The notes under the pieces were generated by a model. That model was not told the origin of the DNA. It worked only from the letters and a program-made list of their open reading frames with translations, and made no database searches. 64,000 bases of DNA from Pseudoxanthomonas wuyuanensis (GTDB lineage Bacteria; Pseudomonadota; Gammaproteobacteria; Xanthomonadales; Xanthomonadaceae): positions 434,001 to 498,000 of the forward strand of contig NZ_OCND01000001.1 of the NCBI RefSeq assembly GCF_900215535.1, in the 5' to 3' direction. Below are positions 9,425 to 18,854 of this stretch, one piece after another. The stretch's first letter is position 1. Every line of letters starts with the position of its first letter. A program made the translations under genes and the position numbers.

Positions 9425-11691
9425 GGTGTGCGGTTCTCCGTGCCTGAGCTGGCCTGCTCGCCGGCGGGCATGTCGAAGCGGGCATAGCCGCCGGTCCACT
9501 GCCGGGTCTTGCCGCCGATCGCGATGCGGTGGCGGCGCTCGGGCGCCGGATCGTCGGCGATGGCCAAGGCCACCGATGCGCCGGAGGCCAGGGTCAGCAC
9601 GATGGCTTCGGCATCGTCGCCGCGCACGCGGTGCAGCGCGCGGATGCGGCTGCTGGCGCCGCGCACGTACTCGGCGGTGCCGTTGTATTCGCCATGCGGT
9701 TCCAGTACGGCGAAGAAGCTGACCTCGGGCTGGCCGTCGACGCGCTGGATCAGCGCCTGTTCGCGGCGCAGGTTGAAGTCGGGATCGTTGGCGCCGCTTT
9801 CGGCCAGGATCGCCCGCGACGGCGCGCTGCTGCCGAAGCGGTAGCTGTAGAAGCGGCCATCCAGCAGCCAACTGAGCGTACGCGGTTCGCTGGACGGTTC
9901 GCTGGAGGCGTCCACCCACAGGTGCTGGTAGCCGTTGGCCTTGCCCAGCACCGGACGCGTGGCCAGCGCCCTTTGCGCGTCGAAACCCACATTGATGATG
10001 TGGCCGTTGAAATGCAGCGGCAGGTCGTAGCGCGCCGGCTTGCTGCCCTGCACGCGCAGCAGATCGATGGCCACCGGCAGGCCCAGTTCCGGATGCTCCA
10101 GCAAAGCCAGCGTGCGGGTGAATACAACGCCGTCGTAGGCGCCCTGCATGCGCGCCGAGGCGATCTGCAGGTCACCGGTTACGGCAAACAGCAACGGCGC
10201 CGGCGCATGCCGCTGGCCCAGTTTCCAGTCGCCGCCGAAATGGCTCTGCTCGTTGACCGCCAGCGTGTTGTGGGCGACGGTCTGCTTGGCCCAGCTGCTG
10301 TTTTCCGGCAGATAGATGCCGCCGGCCTTGGCCTCGACGTTGAGGAAGCGTGCGGCGCCGTAATCGGTCACCACGCGCTGGCCGTTGTCGTAGAACAGCC
10401 AGTTCAGCTTGTCGAAGTGGCCATGCCCCATGCCTTGCGAGGTGTTCTTCATCACCAGCGTCTGGCCGTCTTCGCCGCCCGCGCGCAGGATCGCCAGGCC
10501 GCCGCGGTCGCCGTCGGGACCGTCGCGCAGCATCGCCGGGCGGAACGCGAACGGCTTGGCGCGGCCGGCCGCCAGCGCTTCGGCCACCTGCAGTCCTTCC
10601 GGCGAGAGCAGGGTGCGGCGTTGCCGTTCGGCGATCGACAGCAGCGCCGCATCGCCGCTCTGCGCATAGGCGACGGCGATGCCGGCGACCAGTTCTTCGG
10701 TATCCAGCCCCTTGTCCAGGATGGCATCGTTGATAGGGAAGAAGTAGCCGCCGTAGCTGCTCTGCACCAGCGTATCGACCGCTTTCAGCAGCACGCCGTC
10801 CTTGTGCGCGAAGATGCGCCGCTGCGGCTCGTTGCGTTCGATGGCGTTGGCGAAGATCACGAACGGCGCCAGCGCATAGCGCTGGTAATAGGGGCCTTCC
10901 TCGTAATAGCCGTCGGGCGAGAACAGATCGTCGATCTGTTTCAGGAACCCGGCCTTGCCGTCCTTCGACAGTCCCAGCAAGGCCTTGTCCACCATGTCCT
11001 GGTCGCGCAGCACATAGCCGGTCATGCCGACCGCGGCTACCGCCCAGGTGGCGTGGTTGTGGATGCGGTTGAAGCTGTCCGGCGTCTGTTCGGACAGGAA
11101 CCGCGCCATGCGCCGGAATACCTGCTCGTCGATGCGGCGGCGCTCGGCCGCGCTCAGCGTGTCGCGGATCGCGTCATAGCCCTGGCTGGCGTGGACCAGC
11201 CAGACCGAGTCGTTCAGCGATTGCCAGAACAGCCGGCCGGGTACCTGTCCGCGGCCGGCAGGGTGTTTGCCGAGCGTCGGATACAGTTCGGCGTAGGCCA
11301 GCAGCATATCGCGCGCGTAGTCGGCATAGGCGCGCTCGCCGGTCAGCCGGTACAGCGCGCCGGCGCCGTGGATGGCCTGGTAGTTGCGCTTGTGCTGTTC
11401 GTGGCTGTAGCCGCCGCCGGGATCCTTCGGTGGCGGCACCACGACGCCGGCGGCCATCGCCTTGCGCAGCGCCTCGGCAGCGCGGGCCTGTTCGTGGGCG
11501 AACAGCGGATAGCGGCTACCGTTCTGCGCCATCTGCCGCCACTGCGCTGCGGAGACCAGTACCGGTGCCGCTTCCGCGGCGACTTGATCCGCTGGCGCGG
11601 AAGTCGCCGCCGCTGCGGGTAAGGCAAAGGGCAGGGCGGCAATCCCCAGACCGGCGGATACCAGCATGGCCAGGCAGGCGGGACGAATCAT
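9421..11691 (-). CDS. PL17-type oligoalginate lyase (alginate lyase plus heparinase II/III-like domain)
   Basis: A 756-residue protein with a signal peptide (to about AAAATS, residue 31), an alpha/alpha barrel and a C-terminal beta-sandwich. Residues equivalent to those of the PL17 enzyme Alg17C can be matched: Asn212-His213 in RIHNHATW, a Tyr near 268 in EEGPYYQRY, and His about 423-425 in MGHGHFDKLNW. PL17 enzymes act exolytically on alginate oligomers to release unsaturated monouronate. It overlaps the PL6 gene upstream by 4 bases (11688-11691) and the MFS gene downstream by 4 bases. This supports a single operon for alginate breakdown and uptake. Location is predicted periplasmic. Confidence 0.88.
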   Translation of the reverse strand: MIRPACLAMLVSAGLGIAALPFALPAAAATSAPADQVAAEAAPVLVSAAQWRQMAQNGSRYPLFAHEQARAAEALRKAMAAGVVVPPPKDPGGGYSHEQHKRNYQAIHGAGALYRLTGERAYADYARDMLLAYAELYPTLGKHPAGRGQVPGRLFWQSLNDSVWLVHASQGYDAIRDTLSAAERRRIDEQVFRRMARFLSEQTPDSFNRIHNHATWAVAAVGMTGYVLRDQDMVDKALLGLSKDGKAGFLKQIDDLFSPDGYYEEGPYYQRYALAPFVIFANAIERNEPQRRIFAHKDGVLLKAVDTLVQSSYGGYFFPINDAILDKGLDTEELVAGIAVAYAQSGDAALLSIAERQRRTLLSPEGLQVAEALAAGRAKPFAFRPAMLRDGPDGDRGGLAILRAGGEDGQTLVMKNTSQGMGHGHFDKLNWLFYDNGQRVVTDYGAARFLNVEAKAGGIYLPENSSWAKQTVAHNTLAVNEQSHFGGDWKLGQRHAPAPLLFAVTGDLQIASARMQGAYDGVVFTRTLALLEHPELGLPVAIDLLRVQGSKPARYDLPLHFNGHIINVGFDAQRALATRPVLGKANGYQHLWVDASSEPSSEPRTLSWLLDGRFYSYRFGSSAPSRAILAESGANDPDFNLRREQALIQRVDGQPEVSFFAVLEPHGEYNGTAEYVRGASSRIRALHRVRGDDAEAIVLTLASGASVALAIADDPAPERRHRIAIGGKTRQWTGGYARFDMPAGEQASSGTENRTP

Positions 11692-13892
11692 TGGGCGATC
11701 TCCAACGGAATATCGGACTGGATGGCGGGCGTGGCGACGAACTGGTTGCGAGCCACCGCGAACACCGGCTCGCCGACCGTATGCGCGAAACGGACGGGAG
11801 CGCTGTCGGTGAACCGGTTGCCGGTCAGCTGCGCGCGCTGCACGCCGTGCAGGCGCACCGAAGCATCGGCGCGGTTGCCGGCCTGTTCGAAGGTCGAAGC
11901 ATCGATGCGGATCTCCGGCCCGAACGTGCTCTCGTCGCTGCCGCCGCGATACAGATCGACCACCGGGCCGCCGATGCGACGGAACCTGCTGTTTTCGATT
12001 TCGACGCGCTCGGCGTTGTAGGTGCCGCGATCGTCGGTTTCCGCATGCGCCGCGATGACGGCGCCGGAGACATCATCGATGACGACATCGCGCAGCGCGA
12101 TCAGATCCGCCAGCGTGCCCTTGCCGGCGGAGATGACATCGAAATGGCGGTTGACGGTCAGGTCGGATACCCGGCTGCGCTCGATCAGCAGGGCGTAGTT
12201 GGCCGCACTGGAACCTGGCCGGATTCGGATCACGGCGTTGCCGGCTTCGTCGGGGGCGGCCTTGCCGGACACGCTGAGGCGCCAGAGCCGCAGCGATCCG
12301 CCGCGCTCGATCTGGAACAGCGTCGGCCGCGAGAACGAAATTGTCGCGTCGCCGGTTTCCGGTCCGCGGACGGTCAGAGGACGATCCACCGCCAGCACCT
12401 GGTTGACGCTGTAGTGGCCGGGCGCCAGTTGCAGCCGGTCGCCCGCGCCGGCCGCGGCCAGGGCGGTGGTGAGCGTGTCCTCGCCTGGCGTCACTTTGCG
12501 CACGGCGCCGCTGTCCAGCGCTGCGTCCTTCGCATTTTTCGGATACCAGTCGACGCCGACCGCACTGCGAGGCACCGGCTGCAGATCGACGGGCGCACCT
12601 GTGCCTGCAGCGCCCGGCACGGTCAGCAGGCCGTTGGCGCCGCGTACCGTTTCCAACCTGCGGCCTTCCACGCCGCCGGGAAAGCCGGCTGATGCGGCAG
12701 GGCTTTGCAGATTGCCGCTGAACGCGATGCCGGACAGATCGCCCAGCACGCGCAGCGGATCCCTGCCGGCGCCGACGATCAGATTGCCGCTGAAGCGGCT
12801 GTTGATCGGCGGCGCGGATCGTTCGTCGTCCATGCCGGCGCCAAGAAACAGGCTGCGCGCATCGATAAAGGTGTTGTTCTCGATGACCGCATTGTCGACC
12901 TGGGCGTATCGGTGCAGCGGCGAGTCCGGCACCCCGTACATCACGCTCAGGGCCGACGCGAAGCCTTCCCCGGCCAGGCCTTCCAGATAGTTGCCGCGCA
13001 CGGTCTGGTTGCGATTGATGACGCGGATACCGCCGGTGTGAGGCTTGTTGCCGCCGATGAAGACGTTGGACTCGACCAGGTTGCCGTCGCCATGGCGCAG
13101 CACCAGCGCGCCGCGCGAATGGAAGAAGACATTGCCGCGGTAGACATTGCCGCCGGATTTGTTGGAGACGATCTCCACCTCGCCGTCGCAGCCTTCGAAC
13201 CAGTTGTTCTCGACCAGCGTGCGCGATTGGGACTGCGAGTCGTGGCTGGTGCCGACGCGGATGGTTTCGCCGCCGTTGGAACCCAGGTTGGGGCGCGGCC
13301 CGAACCAGTTGTGGTCGATGCGATGGCGGTTGTCCAGGCCCTGCTCGGCGTCGCGCACCACCACCAGCGTGGCGCCGGCATTGGACTTGCCTGCGATGTG
13401 ATTGCGGTCGAAACGGTTGTCATGCCCGTAAAGCGACACCCAGTGGTCGGACTGGTCGCGTTCGGGCTTGTTGAACGCGTCGATCACCACGCCGGTCACC
13501 CGGCTGTTGTTGGCGCGTTCCCGCCGCGATTTGCGGAACGAGACCACTTCGGCGGTAGGCGACCAGCCATCGCGGAAGAGCAGGTTGGAAACGACCAGGA
13601 ACTGGCCGGCCAGCCGCAGGTTGGACTGGCCGGTCAGAACCACCCGGCCCGGCGTCTGTGCGGTGAGAGTGATCGGGAGCCGGGCGGTGCCGTTGCCGCT
13701 CAGCAGGATCTGGAAATCGCGCCACTGGCCGTCGGCCAGCACGATAGTGTCGCCTGGCCGCAGCGCCTTGGCGGCTGCCGCGTATTGGGCCTGGGTATGG
13801 ACCAGAACCGGTGCGCGGCCGGAGGTGGCTGGCGCAGCAGATGTCGTCAGAAGCAGCAGCATGGTCAGCACGCCGCAAGCTGGTAACCGCAT
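11688..13892 (-). CDS. PL6-family (chondroitinase B-type) alginate lyase
   Basis: A 734-residue protein with an N-terminal signal sequence (MRLPACGVLTMLLLLTTSAA) and a right-handed parallel beta-helix pattern of Asn-rich turns (VENNWFEG, YRGNVFF, VESNVFIGG). The PL6 catalytic Lys and Arg fit K245 in IVSNKSGG and R266 in LVLRHGDG, with the same 21-residue spacing I recall for AlyGC; acidic residues before K245 would hold calcium. The second half (about 470-734) is a further beta-helix-like domain, as in long PL6 enzymes. It likely depolymerises poly-mannuronate or mixed alginate. The strong Shine-Dalgarno GGGAGG precedes the ATG. It is the first gene of the minus-strand operon. Confidence 0.88.
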   Translation of the reverse strand: MRLPACGVLTMLLLLTTSAAPATSGRAPVLVHTQAQYAAAAKALRPGDTIVLADGQWRDFQILLSGNGTARLPITLTAQTPGRVVLTGQSNLRLAGQFLVVSNLLFRDGWSPTAEVVSFRKSRRERANNSRVTGVVIDAFNKPERDQSDHWVSLYGHDNRFDRNHIAGKSNAGATLVVVRDAEQGLDNRHRIDHNWFGPRPNLGSNGGETIRVGTSHDSQSQSRTLVENNWFEGCDGEVEIVSNKSGGNVYRGNVFFHSRGALVLRHGDGNLVESNVFIGGNKPHTGGIRVINRNQTVRGNYLEGLAGEGFASALSVMYGVPDSPLHRYAQVDNAVIENNTFIDARSLFLGAGMDDERSAPPINSRFSGNLIVGAGRDPLRVLGDLSGIAFSGNLQSPAASAGFPGGVEGRRLETVRGANGLLTVPGAAGTGAPVDLQPVPRSAVGVDWYPKNAKDAALDSGAVRKVTPGEDTLTTALAAAGAGDRLQLAPGHYSVNQVLAVDRPLTVRGPETGDATISFSRPTLFQIERGGSLRLWRLSVSGKAAPDEAGNAVIRIRPGSSAANYALLIERSRVSDLTVNRHFDVISAGKGTLADLIALRDVVIDDVSGAVIAAHAETDDRGTYNAERVEIENSRFRRIGGPVVDLYRGGSDESTFGPEIRIDASTFEQAGNRADASVRLHGVQRAQLTGNRFTDSAPVRFAHTVGEPVFAVARNQFVATPAIQSDIPLEIAQ

Positions 13893-13978
13893 GATTTACC
13901 TCCCGGAGCGACCAGGCGCTGGCGTCGCTAGTGGCCGGATGGTAACAGAGGCCAGGCATCCGTCAACCTGATTCGCAT

Positions 13979-14014
13979 ACCAATATTTTGATATTTGGTC
14001 TGAATATTTGGTCC
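13979..14014. promoter_or_regulatory. Second operator cluster near the PL6 promoter
   Basis: ACCAA at 13979 and TTGGT at 13995 form an imperfect inverted repeat. A direct copy of TATTTGGTC follows at 14005. The same half-site is used in the repeat at 14085, so this is probably the site that controls the minus-strand lyase operon. Confidence 0.45.
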
Positions 14015-14084
14015 GTATTTTATGCTGCATTTGCACATAAATTGGCCGATAAATGGCCTTTCCAAAAGACCTGAGCGGATATTT

Positions 14085-14108
14085 AGACCAATTTGTTGAC
14101 ATTGGTCT
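14085..14108. promoter_or_regulatory. Candidate FadR/GntR operator (perfect inverted repeat)
   Basis: AGACCAAT, an 8-base spacer, then ATTGGTCT: a perfect 8-base inverted repeat located 64 bases before the receptor start codon. Its arms match other TTGGTC half-sites at 13995 and 14008. Size and symmetry fit a dimeric regulator such as the FCD-domain protein encoded downstream of the receptor. The overlap with TTGACA suggests repression until a uronate ligand binds. Confidence 0.55.
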
Positions 14109-14171
14109 GCAGTTGTTGAAGCCTGCCGCTCCGGGCCCTGCACAATGGGCCTTCACCGGGAGGAGGAAAAC

Positions 14172-17120
14172 ATGCGGCACTATCACGGAGCCAGGTCCGT
14201 CAGGCGTCCAGCAGCGCTGCGCAGCGCTCTGGCCTGCGCCATTTGGGCGTCCCTGGGCGCATCCACAGCAATGGCGCAGCAGGCAACTGCGCAGGCCGAG
14301 GCGTCAGGCGCGCAGCAAACGGCACCGCCGGCAACTGCGCCGGACAGCGAAACCACCACCCTGGACGAAGTACGGGTAGTCGGCATCCGCGGTTCGATCC
14401 AGTCCTCGATCAACAAGAAGCGCAACGACACGGTAGTGTCGGACGTGTTGTCGGCCGAAGACATCGGCGACTTGCCGGCGCCGTCGCTGGCCGACGCCAT
14501 CGAGACCCTGACCGGCGCCGCCTCCACCCGCGACAAGACCGGCGCATCGGAGATCTCGATTCGCGGCCTGGGTGCGTTCCTCAGCACCACCAACTTCAAC
14601 GGCCGCGAGATCACCAACGGCAGCGGCGACCGTTCGGTCAACTTCAACATGTTCCCGGCCGAACTGGTCAACACCGTAGCGATCTACAAAACCCAGCGCG
14701 CGGACCTGATCGAAGGCGGCGTGGCCGGCACCATCGGCCTGGAGACGCTCAAGCCGCTCGACTACGGCAAGCGGGCCATCCAGTTGGACGGCCGCGGCAG
14801 CTGGGCCGAGTACGACAGCAAGTACCGCGACAAGGACGGCATCGGCTGGCGTGGCACCGGCAGCTACATCGATCAGTTCGAATTCGCCAATGGCGGCAAG
14901 CTGGGCGTGTCGCTGGGCATCCAGGCGCTGGACGGCAGCGATCCGGAGGAAAGCATGACCAGCGGCTCGACCTGGTATGCCTGCGACGGCAATGAGGTGG
15001 TGGCCGCCAATGCCAACTGCACCGAGGTCGATGGCCACCAGGTTGCCGCCGGCGCGCCGTATTACCTGGCGCCAAGCAGCCGCATCTACCGGCTCAAGCA
15101 GGAGCGCAACGACCGCCAGTCCGAGTTCGCGGCGGTGCAGTGGAAGCCCAACGATGTGGTCGAAGTGAACCTCGATTACCAACACACCGACCGCAACTGG
15201 CACGAGAACCGCTCGGACCTGAGCCTGTCCAATACCCGGCGCGGCATCACCAACCGGGTGGTAGACGAGAATGGCGTCCTGCAGAGCTTCTCCGGCAGCA
15301 CCTCGATCGATTCGACCTCCACCAAATACGACCGCAACGAGGAATACACCGGCGGCGGCCTGAATCTGATACTGCGCCCGTCCGTGGCCTGGGAACTCTC
15401 CACCGACCTGTCCTATTCGCACACCCTGCGCCAGGACACCCAGCGCATGACCCGCCTGCGCGCCAACCGCACCGACATCAACGGCGACACCGTGCCCGGC
15501 ATCAGCAGCGGTACTACGGGCTATGTGAACTACGACTGGTCCAAGGACGGCGACATCCCGGGCATCGCCCTGGATCCGGCTTTCGACGTGAACGACTGGG
15601 ACGCCTACAGCGGTGCAGCCCGTGTGACCTCGCGCGAGACCGACAACGAGCACACCATCCGCGCAGGCCGCTTCGACATGAGCTACTTCCCCGAAGCCGG
15701 CTTCCTGACCCAGATCCAGGCCGGCCTGCGTGCCGCACAGTCGGACTACACCTACTTCGACAACACCGTCACCACCGACTACGACCAGCGCAACGCCGCC
15801 GACAAGGCTGCGATCGTCGCCGCCAACCAGGCCTGTCGCTCTCCGTTCCCGCAGGATGACTTCCTGAAGGATGGTGGCAGCGGCAACACCATTTCCAGCT
15901 GGGCCTACTTCGACCCCAGCTGCCTGTACGAGGCATTCCGCGGAACCAGCGCCACCGGGATCGATCCCAACGCCGTGGACCCGGGCAACGTGGATGTGGT
16001 CGAAAAGACCAGGTCCCTGTACCTGATGGGAGACTTCCGCGGCGAACTGTTCGGCCTGCCGGTGACCGGCAATGCCGGCGTGCGCTGGGTCAAGACCAAC
16101 GTGCGCTCGGCCGGCGTGCGCACCGACCTGGAAATCATCACCAATGGCGATGGCACGATTCGCCTGGAACCCACCGGCAACTACCAGACCTTGGTGTTCA
16201 AGGCTGGCAACGACAAACTGCTGCCCAGCATCAACGCGGCCTTCGAACTGAAGCCGGAGCTGTTGCTGCGCGTCGGCGCCTACCGCGCAATGTCGCGTCC
16301 GGACATAGCCGCACTGGGCGCCGGCCGCACCATCACCGTCAACAACACCGAGAACTACACCGACCTGGCCGATGCGCTGGGTGGCATCAGCGCTGCCGGC
16401 AATCCCGCCGCCGATCCCCTGATGTCATGGAATGGCGATCTGTCGCTTGAGTGGTACCCGAATGCGGACACCATCCTGGCCGGTGCGGTGTACTGGAAGC
16501 AGTTCAACGGCGGCACCGAAACCGCGTTGATCGACGAGAACTTCGTGATCGATGGCCAGAGCGTGACCGTACCGGTACGTCAGCAGGTGACAACGGACGA
16601 AAACAGCACTCTCACCGGCTTCGAACTCAGCGCGGCCCATCGCTTTTCCTATCTGCCCAAGCCGTTCGACGGGCTTGGCTTCAAGATCAGCTACAACTAC
16701 GCCGATACCGACTACCAGACCCAGGATCCGCGCCTGGGCGAGCAGGTGGACGCGGTCACAGGCACGGTCATCCCCGCCATCGTCGCTCCCGCCGGCCTGA
16801 GCGGCTTCTCCCGCCATGTGATGTCCGGTTCGATCTACTGGGACGTGGGCCGCTTCAACGTGCAGGCCATCGCCAAGTACCGGTCGCGGTACTACCAGGA
16901 TTTCACCGGCAACGCCGCCCAGCAGAACCGCTACTACGGCGACAATACCAGCGTCGATTTCCGCGCCCGCTACAGCTTCAACAAACACCTGTCGCTATCG
17001 CTGGAGTTGATGAACCTGACCAACGAACCACGCGTGGCCTACCAGCCCATCTACGGCAACTTCCGCGAATATGTGACCTACGGGCGACGCGCGTATTTCG
17101 GTGTACGATACCGATTCTGA
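14172..17120 (+). CDS. TonB-dependent outer-membrane receptor, probable alginate oligosaccharide importer
   Basis: The ATG at 14172 has GGAGGAGG upstream and begins a long signal peptide ending near AMAQQ; an upstream ATG at 14145 lacks this fit. The product has about 982 residues. After a Gln/Ala-rich linker comes a plug domain (LDEVRVVGIRGSIQSSI, then LADAIETLTG and ISIRGLG). A large beta-barrel follows, ending in VRYRF with the terminal Phe needed for barrel assembly. This is the carbohydrate-type TonB receptor common in Xanthomonadaceae. Divergence from the PL6/PL17 operon and the adjacent FadR regulator point to alginate oligomers as cargo. Confidence 0.88.
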   Translation: MRHYHGARSVRRPAALRSALACAIWASLGASTAMAQQATAQAEASGAQQTAPPATAPDSETTTLDEVRVVGIRGSIQSSINKKRNDTVVSDVLSAEDIGDLPAPSLADAIETLTGAASTRDKTGASEISIRGLGAFLSTTNFNGREITNGSGDRSVNFNMFPAELVNTVAIYKTQRADLIEGGVAGTIGLETLKPLDYGKRAIQLDGRGSWAEYDSKYRDKDGIGWRGTGSYIDQFEFANGGKLGVSLGIQALDGSDPEESMTSGSTWYACDGNEVVAANANCTEVDGHQVAAGAPYYLAPSSRIYRLKQERNDRQSEFAAVQWKPNDVVEVNLDYQHTDRNWHENRSDLSLSNTRRGITNRVVDENGVLQSFSGSTSIDSTSTKYDRNEEYTGGGLNLILRPSVAWELSTDLSYSHTLRQDTQRMTRLRANRTDINGDTVPGISSGTTGYVNYDWSKDGDIPGIALDPAFDVNDWDAYSGAARVTSRETDNEHTIRAGRFDMSYFPEAGFLTQIQAGLRAAQSDYTYFDNTVTTDYDQRNAADKAAIVAANQACRSPFPQDDFLKDGGSGNTISSWAYFDPSCLYEAFRGTSATGIDPNAVDPGNVDVVEKTRSLYLMGDFRGELFGLPVTGNAGVRWVKTNVRSAGVRTDLEIITNGDGTIRLEPTGNYQTLVFKAGNDKLLPSINAAFELKPELLLRVGAYRAMSRPDIAALGAGRTITVNNTENYTDLADALGGISAAGNPAADPLMSWNGDLSLEWYPNADTILAGAVYWKQFNGGTETALIDENFVIDGQSVTVPVRQQVTTDENSTLTGFELSAAHRFSYLPKPFDGLGFKISYNYADTDYQTQDPRLGEQVDAVTGTVIPAIVAPAGLSGFSRHVMSGSIYWDVGRFNVQAIAKYRSRYYQDFTGNAAQQNRYYGDNTSVDFRARYSFNKHLSLSLELMNLTNEPRVAYQPIYGNFREYVTYGRRAYFGVRYRF

Positions 17121-17127
17121 ACGCAGC

Positions 17128-17153
17128 GGCGCGGCTCGACGGCCGCGCCGTTT
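17128..17153 (+). terminator. Terminator after the TonB receptor
   Basis: GGCGCGGC, a 6-base loop, and GCCGCGCC followed by GTTTAT, 8 bases after the receptor stop codon. The short T-run gives moderate support for intrinsic termination, so fadR-like transcription may be partly separate. Confidence 0.55.
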
Positions 17154-17222
17154 ATCCATGCAGGAACGGACCCGGGCAACCGCCCGGACCTACCAGGAAA
17201 CCAAGACAGACGCTGACGCAAG

Positions 17223-17966
17223 ATGTCCGAAAACCGCCTCTACCAGTCCATTGCCGCCAAAATCCTGGCCCTGATCGAATCGGGAGAGTTTCCGGCCGGT
17301 TCGCGCCTGCCGGGCGAACGCGACCTGGCTGAGCGTTTCGGGGTCAGCCGGGTCACCATCCGCGAGGCGGAAATCGCATTGGAAGCGCAGGGCTGGATCG
17401 CCATCAAGACCGGCTCGGGCGTCTATGTGAAGCCGCGCCCCATCGATGCGCATGGTGCGCTTCCCGACGTCAGCGCCTTCGACCTGACCGCGGCGCGCAC
17501 CGTGATCGAAGCCGAGGCGGCGGCGCTTGCCGCTGGCCGCATCAGCGATGCCGAAGTGGAGGAGCTGGAAGAACTGGTCGCCGCGATGTCCAACCCGCAG
17601 GCGTCGGAAGAAGAAGCCGGCGAATACGATCGCAAGTTCCATCTGGCCATCGCCCGCATCTGCGGCAACCCGGTGGTCGAATACTGCATCCATCTGCTGT
17701 GGCGCATGCGCAACGAACTTCCGCGCGTACGTCAGGCGTATTCGCGGGTCTGCCATGACGACGGCAGCGCCAGAAGCGACGAGCATGCCGCCATCCTGAT
17801 GGCATTGAAGAGTCGGGACCCGGCGGCGGCGCGTACTGCCATGCGCAGCCATTTCCAGCGCCTGTTCGAATCCATGCTGGAGGCGACCGAGAGCGAAGCG
17901 CTGGCGGAAATCCGCCGCCATACCGAGCAGAACCGCGAGCGCTTCCTGGCCACGACCCGAATATAG
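17223..17966 (+). CDS. FadR/GntR-family transcriptional regulator (FCD domain)
   Basis: The 247-residue protein starts with a winged helix-turn-helix (residues 8-75, with LPGERDLAERFGVSRVTIREA), the GntR signature. A C-terminal all-helical FCD domain follows, with the metal-ligand pattern D-x3-H (EYDRKFHLAIA) and later His residues in DEHAAIL and MRSHFQR. FCD regulators often sense organic acids or sugar acids. Placed after the alginate receptor, it probably represses the divergent alginate genes through the TTGGTC repeats and responds to a uronate intermediate; this is inferred. Confidence 0.85.
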   Translation: MSENRLYQSIAAKILALIESGEFPAGSRLPGERDLAERFGVSRVTIREAEIALEAQGWIAIKTGSGVYVKPRPIDAHGALPDVSAFDLTAARTVIEAEAAALAAGRISDAEVEELEELVAAMSNPQASEEEAGEYDRKFHLAIARICGNPVVEYCIHLLWRMRNELPRVRQAYSRVCHDDGSARSDEHAAILMALKSRDPAAARTAMRSHFQRLFESMLEATESEALAEIRRHTEQNRERFLATTRI

Positions 17967-18077
17967 ACGCTGGTCGGGCAAGGGCGGCCCGGAGGGCAGT
18001 CCTGCCATCTGCCGTGGCGCCACCGGTGATGGAGCGCGCCGCAACGGCTGCCGCAAACTGCGGCAATTCCGCTTCCG

Positions 18078-18299
18078 TTAGTCGAGCATCGCGTTGGTCT
18101 GGGTGATCCGCGGGCCGTTGTCGCTATCGCCGTAGGACGAAAGCAGGCGCTCGTAGACGGCGTTGTTGAGCCGCTCGAATTCCCATTCATCGGTGTGTCC
18201 GGTGACGGTCAGCTGGTACAGCCCTTCCAGCAGGGTGAAATCGCTGGCGGAGGCGGTTTCCTGCTCGGCGGGTGCAGGCGAGGCATCGGCTAGGTTCAT
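18078..18299 (-). CDS. Small hypothetical protein, 73 residues
   Basis: I do not recognise a family. The ATG at 18299 is chosen because GGAGA lies 7 bases upstream; the frame is open further but would include a promoter-like spacer. The N-terminal 20 residues are Ala/Ser/Pro-rich. The rest (LLEGLYQLTVTGHTDEWEFERLNNAVYERLL) looks like a compact helical, acidic soluble domain. It is convergent with the FadR gene and divergent from the acetyltransferase gene. Confidence 0.55.
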   Translation of the reverse strand: MNLADASPAPAEQETASASDFTLLEGLYQLTVTGHTDEWEFERLNNAVYERLLSSYGDSDNGPRITQTNAMLD

Positions 18300-18499
18300 G
18301 GCGGGTCTCCGGCAGCATGAGGGTCTTGCCGGAATACCAAGCAGTATCCGTGCCAACTTCCCCGGGCCGCATTCGTCAAGGCGGCGTGAAGGCCCCGCAG
18401 GCGGGACTGGCTTCAGAATGTGACGCATCGCGTCCGCTTGTGCCGCGCCTATTCAGTGTGCCGGGTCACAATGGGCACCCCTTTCATGGCAGGAATCCC

Positions 18500-18781
18500 A
18501 TGTCGCTTCCCATCCAGCATCAACCCGACGCGCACCGTTTCGTTGTCCTTGTCGAAGGCCATCAGGCCGAACTGGTCTATGCGCTGCAGCAAGCACGACT
18601 GGTCATCGAACATACCGGCGTGCCATCGGCCATCGGCGGCCGCGGTATCGCCGGGGAACTGGTCAAGGCGGCGCTGGACTACGCGCGATCGGCCGGGTTG
18701 AAGGTGGTGCCGGCCTGTTCGTACGCGGCGGCCTATATGCAGCGGCACCCGCAGTACCAGGACCTGCTGGCGATGGCTTGA
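18500..18781 (+). CDS. Small GNAT-like N-acetyltransferase domain protein
   Basis: A 93-residue single-domain protein with the pattern of the short YjdJ-like GNAT family: E-x-T-G-V-P, then GGRGIAGELVKAALDYAR (acetyl-CoA pyrophosphate loop), then KVVPACSYAAAYMQRHPQYQDL. The acceptor is unknown for the family. The start is chosen from the beginning of homology (MSLPIQH) with a GGAA upstream. It lies in divergent arrangement with the small gene before it. Confidence 0.78.
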   Translation: MSLPIQHQPDAHRFVVLVEGHQAELVYALQQARLVIEHTGVPSAIGGRGIAGELVKAALDYARSAGLKVVPACSYAAAYMQRHPQYQDLLAMA

Positions 18782-18854
18782 CGCTCAAGGGCGGCTGGAG
18801 TGCGCCCGCGGAGCGGAATACACTGACGCATCACATGGCGGAAGGAGTCCGAAC

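Larger units (their letters stand above)
13893..14171. promoter_or_regulatory. Divergent AT-rich control region of the alginate locus
   Basis: This 279-base spacer separates the start of the PL6 operon (minus) and the TonB receptor (plus). Its AT content is far above the surroundings. It carries four copies of the half-site TTGGTC or its complement GACCAA (13995-14000, 14008-14013, 14086-14091, 14102-14107). Two direct copies of ATATTTGGTC lie in the left half and a clean inverted repeat in the right half. TTGACA at 14096-14101 could be a -35 element for the receptor, lying inside the inverted repeat. The GntR-type regulator at 17223 is the likely binder. Confidence 0.6.

Noticed and set aside
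9529-11622. 697-residue plus-strand frame opposite the PL17 lyase
   Set aside because: Antisense shadow without domains; the lyase is supported by catalytic residues and operon overlaps.
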